Of a stretch of DNA of 13,013 nucleotides, positions 7,235-13,013 are shown piece by piece (the first letter of the stretch is position 1; each line of letters begins with the position of its first letter). The stretch lies in contig CALGIR010000277.1 of assembly GCA_937915475.1 (NCBI GenBank), positions 1 to 13,013 of the forward strand, written 5' to 3'. The notes under the pieces were generated by a model that saw only the letters and a list, made by a program, of their open reading frames with translations, searched no databases and had not been told where the DNA came from. Source of the stretch: an uncultured Bacteroidales bacterium (GTDB lineage Bacteria; Bacteroidota; Bacteroidia; Bacteroidales; Tenuifilaceae). The position numbers were made by a program, and so were the translations under genes.

Positions 7235-7525
7235 TTAATTATTGTTTACAATTTCCGCATTCAGACCCTTAATTATTAGGTCATTACGCATCTCATCAAG
7301 TGTTTTTAAATCACCCTTTTTAACATCGCACTTCCCGTTGTGATGCGCAATAAGAGTACATTGCTCAGCCTGACACTTTGCATGGTTGCAAATATCAATT
7401 AAGCATTCGATGACAAAATCGTACTCGTTATGGTCATCGTTGTAAAGAATAAGAGAATGGGTCTTCTCCTTCTTCTCTTCAAGATTCGAACCCTTATCTG
7501 GTTTATCAAAATAATGATTACTCAT
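7235..7525 (-). CDS. clpS: ClpS-family Clp protease adaptor
   Basis: Small cytosolic adaptor, 96 residues, that delivers substrates, classically N-degron proteins, to a Clp AAA+ ATPase. The ClpS core is clear: SLILYNDDHNEYDFVIECL (24-42), AEQCTLIAHHNGKC (53-66) and the C-terminal MRNDLIIKGLNAEI (79-92). By alignment with E. coli ClpS, Asn29/Asp30/Asp31 and His61 match the pocket that binds the N-terminal amino group, while the gatekeeper Met region (TPMEF) reads NEYDF, with Tyr35 in place of Met. The first 22 residues are charged and probably flexible, as in other ClpS proteins. No clpA or clpC is beside it. It sits 33 bases after the large SPOR-like gene and 26 before nfeD, so it may be co-transcribed with envelope genes by position only. 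Confidence 0.88.
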   Translation of the reverse strand: MSNHYFDKPDKGSNLEEKKEKTHSLILYNDDHNEYDFVIECLIDICNHAKCQAEQCTLIAHHNGKCDVKKGDLKTLDEMRNDLIIKGLNAEIVNNN

Positions 7526-7558
7526 ATTTTCAAAAGATGTTTAAACGCTGCTAATATA

Positions 7559-10396
7559 TCAAATATCCATATCAACAGCAATCAGAAAGGCATTTTTTAT
7601 GCCACTTGCAACAATGTTATCCTTAATTCTACCTGCTTCCGATGCGTCACTATAGGAACCTATCGAGTAGGTATAACTGCCTTTGGGATTGAGTTTGCGA
7701 ACAATATCCTTACCAGGGGCAAGAGTGCGCACTGTGCGAGTTATATCGTCGGGTAGTTTACCAGGGTATTCACCTATCTGAATTATGTAAAGTTTACTAT
7801 CCGGCTCAATATCAATTTTTACAGGATTCACAAGGGCAGGTTGCTGTACAGACCCCTCAAGCGACTGGGCTCTTGTGAGTTGTATCGAACGCCCGTTGTG
7901 CCATGCAACAATAAATGCATCTTTAAACCCTTTACTTCGAACAGTGGGTAGCGCTTTCTCTGCAGCAGCCAGTAAACTGAAACTGCCTGCATAGTACTTT
8001 ATAATCTTACCCTCATTAACGGGTTCAGCCCACAGGGGAAACATTCCCTTAAAGATTGTCACATCAATTGGTTTGCTGAAAGCAGCCAGCTGAATTTTGT
8101 AGATAACGCCATTGGGCAAAGGAAGATGCGAAGGAATGTCCTTAGGGCTCTTATAATAATCATCTTCCTCAATCAACTGGAATGACGACTCCCTTTCGAC
8201 AACGAACTCAATATGATTAGCGAGAGGGGCATCAGTTTCAGTACGGGTTATTGATGGGGTATCACCACTCTCCTTGTTCTGCAATTTTGCCCCATTAATG
8301 GATACTGTAGAAATATTTTGGTTTTTAATAAAGTCGTCGCCAAAGGCAAATCTCTCCAGTTTGAGAACTCTACTAAGTGTTTGCTGTTCGAAATGTTTTA
8401 TTCCCCATAGCTTTGCAAAAGCTATCTCGAGGCGCAAAACTCCAAGTTCATCAAGTAAAAGAGCCTCGTACTCCGACTCAACCCTATGCTCCTCAACCGC
8501 ATTGTTGCGAATAGCAGTTGCTGAACGAAAATGGCTTTTGGCAATATCGAACTCCCTTTTCACTTGCTCATTCGCATTTGTTCCTGCTTTCATCATTGCC
8601 ACAGATATACAGTCGTTATAAAGTCTTTTCTTTACTCCAGTATATTCCGATAGCGTTTTATTAAAAGTACCCATTTTGCCAATGAGTTTGGCATTGGGTA
8701 GAGTCTCCTCCTGTAACGTGTCATTGCCACTATTTGCATTAGATTGCTTCTGTAACTTGAAAACATCTGCCCTTTGGCTTTCAATTTCGGACACTAACCG
8801 CTCTGTCCTAGCAAGTTTTGCCAACTCCTCATTCTGAAATACCGTTGTAGCATACTGCGCCTGATAAAGAAAATCTGGTCTATCGGAACTAAACGACGAT
8901 TGCGGACTATCAACTGGCTTACGCTTGCCTACCAGAAAATCTTGCTCAATTTTACTTGCCTTAGCAAACTGAATATCGGCATTGCGTTGGGCTTTAAGCA
9001 GAGATCGGCTATCTTCAACTGCAACCACCTGTTTTTCAAGAGTAATTCTTTGGTTTGCAGTTGTAATAAAATCGAACCTTTCTCTAAGAGCATCAAGCTT
9101 AATTCTTAACGAATCTGCCTTAAGTTGCTCTGAAAATCCCATTGCCAATGCTCTTGAGTATTCTGGGTCGTTTTCAACATCAGAAAAAGAAGCTGTATTT
9201 TGCTGTACCTGAGTTTTATTTGATAGTGATGAGGATTTGCTAAGAGTGGTTTGGTTGGCATTTTCTTTCGTTTTGGCTACATCGAGGCGGGCAATTTCTC
9301 TTATCGTTTCCTGTGAATCAATTGAGCGGCGAATCGGATTATCATCGAGTTCAACCAATACAATATCGATGCTATCGGATAAACTTGACCTATTGGTAAC
9401 AAAGGTGGCAAGCGTTTCGTCCTCGTTTGGCACAAACATAAAGTCGTCGTATGGCGAACTAAAGGGAAAACCTAGGTTTTCTGGTGCACTCCAATGACCA
9501 ACCGAAGGATTGTAAATACTTCGGTAAATGTCGTACCCACCCATACTATAATGCCCATTAGATGCAAAGTAAAGGGTAATCCCATCGGGTGCTAAGTACG
9601 GGAAATCCTCATCAAAATTAGTGTTAATATTATCACCTAAATCCTTGGGCTTACTCCAAAGACCATTCTCAAGCATTTCAATTATATAAAGATCCTTGCC
9701 AAAGGATGTGGTAGAGCCATAGCTAGAGTATATTAGTTTGTCGCCCGGCTTTGGATTCTTAGGAAAGTAGATATAAGATGGGCCTTGGTGCTTAGCATCG
9801 GTTGCAGTAATCAAATCTTTGGGTTTGGGGATAAAACTGCCGTTATCGGATTGGGTAACAATGAACTGATACATTTCATCTGCTTTAACTCTTCTTTTAT
9901 CGAGTACCTTTGGTTGGTATATATACTTTAGCATAAAGTTACCACTCTCACATTGACCAACAAGATTCTCGATATGCTGTTGGCTTACATTTAAATCGGC
10001 CTTATTAATCGTAAAGCGCCTGTAGTACTCAATCGCTTTATCGAAACTATAGTTTAGCTGATGTGCATAACCCAAATGATAGTACACTGCATTGGGAACC
10101 TCGCTTGTTGAAGCAAACGATAAGTGCTTAACTGCCTGATCGATGTTACGCGTACCGTACAAGTAGGTTATTCCCAATTTATACCGAAACGATGATTCCT
10201 TCGGGTAATCAGCTAATAGTTTATGGTACTCGTTAAGCGCTTCATCAAACTCCCCAATATTAAAAAGGGAATCGGCTGAAGGGGATAACGGCCCGTCAAA
10301 ATGATCCATGCTGTGAATTTGCCCTACAAGGGGAAGGTGGAGAAGCAAACCAAAAACTAGTACGAAAAAAGTGGTGCCGAAAAAGTACTTTAACAT
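7559..10396 (-). CDS. Exported TPR / PD40 beta-propeller protein with two C-terminal SPOR-like repeats
   Basis: Large envelope protein of 945 residues; specific function unknown. Residues 1-26 look like a Sec signal peptide (hydrophobic 5-24, then VGQ) without a lipobox Cys. TPR-like helices follow (about 41-145; GEFDEALNEYHKLLADYP, then YYHLGYAHQLNYSFDKAIEY). A WD40-like/PD40 propeller segment spans about 205-350 with DEDFPYLAPDGITLYFASNG (262-281) and GGYDIYRS. A low-complexity, Gln/Ser/Lys-rich, helix-prone region (about 355-690) is probably partly coiled coil. Two SPOR-like modules end the protein: 763-838 (IYKIQLAAFSKP, YYAGSFSLLAAAEKAL, GFKDAFIVAWHNG) and 867-941 (KLYIIQIGEYPG, YSIGSYSDASEAGRI, GIKNAFLIA). 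The TPR-propeller front resembles PorE-like type IX secretion or gliding proteins, but an OmpA domain is absent and SPOR-like repeats take its place. A periplasmic peptidoglycan-linked scaffold is a reasonable inference. It seems to head the clpS-nfeD-floA unit. Confidence 0.85.
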   Translation of the reverse strand: MLKYFFGTTFFVLVFGLLLHLPLVGQIHSMDHFDGPLSPSADSLFNIGEFDEALNEYHKLLADYPKESSFRYKLGITYLYGTRNIDQAVKHLSFASTSEVPNAVYYHLGYAHQLNYSFDKAIEYYRRFTINKADLNVSQQHIENLVGQCESGNFMLKYIYQPKVLDKRRVKADEMYQFIVTQSDNGSFIPKPKDLITATDAKHQGPSYIYFPKNPKPGDKLIYSSYGSTTSFGKDLYIIEMLENGLWSKPKDLGDNINTNFDEDFPYLAPDGITLYFASNGHYSMGGYDIYRSIYNPSVGHWSAPENLGFPFSSPYDDFMFVPNEDETLATFVTNRSSLSDSIDIVLVELDDNPIRRSIDSQETIREIARLDVAKTKENANQTTLSKSSSLSNKTQVQQNTASFSDVENDPEYSRALAMGFSEQLKADSLRIKLDALRERFDFITTANQRITLEKQVVAVEDSRSLLKAQRNADIQFAKASKIEQDFLVGKRKPVDSPQSSFSSDRPDFLYQAQYATTVFQNEELAKLARTERLVSEIESQRADVFKLQKQSNANSGNDTLQEETLPNAKLIGKMGTFNKTLSEYTGVKKRLYNDCISVAMMKAGTNANEQVKREFDIAKSHFRSATAIRNNAVEEHRVESEYEALLLDELGVLRLEIAFAKLWGIKHFEQQTLSRVLKLERFAFGDDFIKNQNISTVSINGAKLQNKESGDTPSITRTETDAPLANHIEFVVERESSFQLIEEDDYYKSPKDIPSHLPLPNGVIYKIQLAAFSKPIDVTIFKGMFPLWAEPVNEGKIIKYYAGSFSLLAAAEKALPTVRSKGFKDAFIVAWHNGRSIQLTRAQSLEGSVQQPALVNPVKIDIEPDSKLYIIQIGEYPGKLPDDITRTVRTLAPGKDIVRKLNPKGSYTYSIGSYSDASEAGRIKDNIVASGIKNAFLIAVDMDI

Positions 10397-10792
10397 ATCT
10401 ACTACTTAATATTTGCCCATAAAATTAACGTAAAAAAATGGATTTTTTATAACCACAAAAAGCAATGTAGAATTTTGAATAAAAAAATATCCGATTAAAA
10501 CCCATTTTAAAGTAAAAAAGCATCGTTGCGTTTATAAACATTAAGCCTTTTTTGCATGCAAATTAAAGTGATTGATGCTTATATAGCATCACCACAGAAA
10601 TATGAGTTTACCCAGCAATACTCAACATTAGGCATGCTCTAAAAAACGATTTTACGCATAAAAAAAAGCAACCCCAAAGTAAATATTATTTATGCTTTGA
10701 GGTTGCTCTTTCACTTGTAATTATACACTGCTTTGCTTTTGAAGTCAGGTTGATTAATCACCTAAATTTATCAAAAGCAATATAGAAAAATG
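10397..10792. other. 396-base intergenic region between pntB and the TPR/SPOR-like gene
   Basis: It holds the pntB terminator at 10661-10710. To its left are two symmetric sites: a 12-bp perfect palindrome TTTGCATGCAAA (10551-10562) and a 7-bp inverted repeat TGATGCT-TATAT-AGCATCA (10573-10591). Both lie about 155-195 bases upstream of the large gene and could be operators or chance. The DNA close to ATG 10396 is very AT-rich with many poly-T runs; I could not pick a convincing promoter. No protein-coding frame or RNA gene is supported. Confidence 0.5.
10661..10710 (-). terminator. Rho-independent terminator after pntB
   Basis: Arms 10668-10681 and 10693-10706 form a 14-bp stem with one mismatch and one G-T pair (core GCAACC/GGTTGC). 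On the minus strand the stem is followed by seven T (10667-10661). It lies about 85 bases after the pntB stop and closes the transhydrogenase operon. Confidence 0.87.
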
Positions 10793-12235
10793 CTACATGC
10801 TCTTAATTTCATTCACCAATTTCTGAAGTGAACTTTTGGCATCGCCAAATAACATGCGGGTTTTATCGTTAAAAAACAGGTAGTTTTCAATTCCTGCATA
10901 CCCTTTTCCCATTCCACGTTTCATGATGATGATATTTTTTGCAAGATGCGCATCAATAATCGGCATACCATAAATAGGGCTGCTCGGGTCGTCGTATGCT
11001 GCAGGGTTCACCACGTCGTTTGCTCCAATAACAATTGCCACATCAACGTTGGGCATATCGGGATTAATGGCATCCATCTCAATCAACTTCTCATACGGAA
11101 CGTCGGCTTCAGCCAGCAAAACGTTCATATGCCCAGGCATACGGCCAGCCACAGGGTGAATGGCATACTTTACCTCAATTCCCTTTCCTTCCAAAAGGGC
11201 ATCCAACTCATGCACAATATGCTGCGCCTGCGCTACGGCTAAACCATAACCTGGGATGATTACAATTTTTTGCGAATAGCTTAATAAAACTGCAGCATCA
11301 CTCAACTGTATTTCTTTTATAGTACCCTGCTCGTGCTCAATACCAGCTGCTCCGCCCCCACCAAATGAACCAATAATAACATTCAGCAACGAGCGATTCA
11401 TTGCCTTGCACATCAGCATTGTCAATATCATACCTGCGGATCCTACTAAAATACCACCAAGAATCATGGCCTGGTTACCATAAATAAATCCTGCCATTGC
11501 GGCCGCAACTCCGGTGAGAGCGTTTAATAGTGATATAACAACAGGCATATCGGCTCCACCAATGGGAAATACAAACATCACCCCATAGACCAACGAAATA
11601 CCCATTAAGGCATAGATTGCCCATATTAAATCAGCAGGAGGATTAGGAGAAACTACAATGTATGCACCCAGCCCCAATGTTACCAGTAACAAAAACAGGT
11701 TAACATAGGTCATAAAGGGTTTCATAATGTCACCCACTTTTCCGTCGAGTTTTCCGTAGGCAATCATACTTCCGCTAAAGGCAATTGAGCCAATAATTAA
11801 GCCGAGTACGGTAACCAGAATTGAACTAATATCGCCGGCAATAGCATTGGGATACTCTAAAAGCGCAACCAACATCGAAGCTGCACCCCCCGACGCATTA
11901 AAGAGTGACACCAGCTGTGGCATGGCTGTCATTTTTACCCTACGGGCAATTATCCAACCAATAACAGAACCAACGCCAATAAAAGCAAGGATAATCCAAA
12001 TATTGATAAGTGAAATTCCTACGCCCTGAGCATTTTTATGAAGAAGCAATGTTGTGACCATGGCCAACCCCATACCACTTGCTGCCCAAAGGTTTCCACG
12101 ACGGGCTGTGGCTGGGTGCGAGAGCAATTTTAAACCATACACAAACAAAAGTGCGGCAATTAGATAACTTAGTTCAAGTAGCGAATCGCCCATGGTAAAA
12201 TCCATACCGTTTATTGTTCCTAAAATTTTATCCAT
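10793..12235 (-). CDS. pntB: NAD(P) transhydrogenase subunit beta
   Basis: Membrane and NADP(H)-binding subunit of the proton-translocating transhydrogenase, which uses the proton gradient to drive NADH + NADP+ to NAD+ + NADPH. It has 480 residues, close to the usual 460-480. Residues 18-290 hold about eight or nine membrane helices. Residues 300-480 form the NADP-binding domain dIII, with GYGLAVAQAQH (329-339), GRMPGHMNVLLAEADVPYE (364-382), IGANDVVNPAA (403-413) and KRGMGKGYAGIEN (439-451). In the membrane part, the place of the E. coli proton-channel His91 appears to be Asn113 (VSLFNASGG), a variation I believe also occurs in other transhydrogenases. The gene starts six bases after the pntA membrane subunit and ends in a strong terminator. 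Confidence 0.97.
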   Translation of the reverse strand: MDKILGTINGMDFTMGDSLLELSYLIAALLFVYGLKLLSHPATARRGNLWAASGMGLAMVTTLLLHKNAQGVGISLINIWIILAFIGVGSVIGWIIARRVKMTAMPQLVSLFNASGGAASMLVALLEYPNAIAGDISSILVTVLGLIIGSIAFSGSMIAYGKLDGKVGDIMKPFMTYVNLFLLLVTLGLGAYIVVSPNPPADLIWAIYALMGISLVYGVMFVFPIGGADMPVVISLLNALTGVAAAMAGFIYGNQAMILGGILVGSAGMILTMLMCKAMNRSLLNVIIGSFGGGGAAGIEHEQGTIKEIQLSDAAVLLSYSQKIVIIPGYGLAVAQAQHIVHELDALLEGKGIEVKYAIHPVAGRMPGHMNVLLAEADVPYEKLIEMDAINPDMPNVDVAIVIGANDVVNPAAYDDPSSPIYGMPIIDAHLAKNIIIMKRGMGKGYAGIENYLFFNDKTRMLFGDAKSSLQKLVNEIKSM

Positions 12236-12241
12236 AATTGC

Positions 12242-12556
12242 TTACTTTTTTTTCTTTTTAAACATTTCGAGCATTCTATCGGTAACGGCAAAACCACCAA
12301 CCACATTCAGTGTACCAAAAATGAGTGCTAAAATTCCAAGTACTAAATTTAGCGAGAATGTGGTAAGGTCGGCATGACCCACTAGGATAATCCCTCCTAC
12401 TATAATTACACCGCTAATTGCATTTGCACCCGACATGAGTGGGGTATGCAATACTGCTGGCACGTTCGATATCACCTCAATACCCACAAATATGGATAGA
12501 GCAATAATGAATATCGCTTCTTTATACAAAAAGAAAAATGTCAATGCTTGTTCCAT
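12242..12556 (-). CDS. pntA2: NAD(P) transhydrogenase subunit alpha, membrane part (PntA2/PntAB)
   Basis: Small membrane subunit of 104 residues, as in the three-gene transhydrogenases where alpha is split into a soluble NAD-binding part and a membrane part. Three hydrophobic helices are visible (about 11-30, 44-60 and 67-90). Between the first two is the family signature NVPAVLHTPLMSGANAISG (31-49). The C-terminus is a short Lys-rich tail. It lies four bases after the pntA1 stop and six before pntB, so translation is probably coupled across all three genes. It contributes helices to the proton-conducting membrane domain together with PntB. Confidence 0.95.
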   Translation of the reverse strand: MEQALTFFFLYKEAIFIIALSIFVGIEVISNVPAVLHTPLMSGANAISGVIIVGGIILVGHADLTTFSLNLVLGILALIFGTLNVVGGFAVTDRMLEMFKKKKK

Positions 12557-12560
12557 ATCA

Positions 12561-13013
12561 TTATGCTTTTTCGATTATTAATTTCACCCTTTCGTTAGAG
12601 ACTTCGCCCTTGTGGGTAATACAAGTTCCTTTAACAATTTCGTCTTCGAAGCTGAGGTTCAAGTTGCCCTCATCGTCGATAATAAGTTTCATGAAGTTTA
12701 GCACATTTTCACCAAACATCCGACTTGCATCAATGGGTTTATGAGCGGGATAGTTCGACTGTCCAATAATGGTAATCCCTTTATGAACAACCGTTTCGTT
12801 ATCTTTTGTAAGTTCACAGTTTCCACCACTCGATGCTGCCAAGTCGATAATTACCGAACCAGGCTTCATGGCCTCCACGGCATGAGTTGGAAGCAATAAG
12901 GGAGCTTTTTTTCCTGGAATTTGGGCGGTGCAAATCACCACGTTAGCTTTTGCTGCGTGATCGTTTATTGCTTGCTGCTGTTTCTTCTTAAACTCTTCTG
13001 TTTGCTCAACAGC
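12561..13013 (-). CDS. pntA1: NAD(P) transhydrogenase subunit alpha, NAD-binding part (PntA1/PntAA), partial
   Basis: C-terminal 150 residues of the soluble NAD(H)-binding domain dI; the start lies beyond the right edge. The frame is open to base 13013, so no start should be placed inside the window: a GTG at 12941 is an internal Val codon. Visible family text is NVVICTAQIPGKKAPLLL, VEAMKPGSVIIDLAASSGGN and HKGITIIGQSNYPAHKP, all in the alanine dehydrogenase/PNT C-terminal domain that binds NAD. The upstream visible part (EEFKKKQQQAINDHAAKAN) is the charged helix normally found before this strand. It is the first visible gene of the pntA1-pntA2-pntB operon; its promoter is outside the window. 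Confidence 0.95.
   Translation of the reverse strand, partial: AVEQTEEFKKKQQQAINDHAAKANVVICTAQIPGKKAPLLLPTHAVEAMKPGSVIIDLAASSGGNCELTKDNETVVHKGITIIGQSNYPAHKPIDASRMFGENVLNFMKLIIDDEGNLNLSFEDEIVKGTCITHKGEVSNERVKLIIEKA

Noticed and set aside
12561..12941. pntA1 starting at GTG 12941
   Set aside because: The frame is open upstream to the window edge and codes for normal family sequence, so the GTG is an internal Val codon.
1..13013. New defence system, mobile element, CRISPR array or biosynthetic cluster
   Set aside because: No transposase, integrase, nuclease, repeat-spacer array, synthase or composition break was seen; the genes are core metabolic and envelope families.

Overview
The window is an AT-rich piece of a Bacteroidota chromosome, most likely Bacteroidales or a close relative. 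The protein families point that way: a FloA-type flotillin with a short NfeD, a large TPR/beta-propeller/SPOR-like envelope protein, and a compact ClpS. So do two intergenic sites resembling the Bacteroidota promoter (TTG, about 19 bases, TAnnTTTG) and the absence of obvious Shine-Dalgarno sequences. Every gene I can support lies on the minus strand, so transcription runs from high to low coordinates. I see no rRNA, tRNA, CRISPR array, insertion sequence or phage gene.

From right to left, the first unit is a three-gene proton-translocating NAD(P) transhydrogenase operon: pntA NAD-binding part (cut by the right edge), pntA membrane part (12242-12556) and pntB (10793-12235). It ends in a strong hairpin-plus-T-tract terminator (10661-10710). 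A 396-base gap follows. Next is a possible four-gene unit with gaps of 33, 26 and 9 bases: a 945-residue exported TPR/propeller/SPOR-like protein, a ClpS-like adaptor, a short NfeD protein and flotillin-like FloA. It ends at an 18-bp perfect hairpin (5701-5747).

Then come a monocistronic cold-shock protein with its own promoter and terminator, a glutaminase with a promoter -7 box just past that terminator, and a UbiA/MenA-type prenyltransferase. The left end is a tightly packed acyl-CoA catabolism operon: a methylcrotonyl-CoA-carboxylase-type carboxyltransferase, a methylglutaconyl-CoA-hydratase-like crotonase and an acyl-CoA dehydrogenase that runs off the left edge. This set fits leucine/isovalerate degradation; the biotin carboxylase partner is not in view.

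The most notable point is an in-frame TAG in the acyl-CoA dehydrogenase (232-234). The frame and family motifs continue unbroken on both sides, so it is a recent nonsense mutation, a base-call error or, less likely, a readthrough codon. Otherwise this is mostly ordinary core-genome content. The 945-residue protein is the least characterised gene. I found no convincing new multi-gene system.
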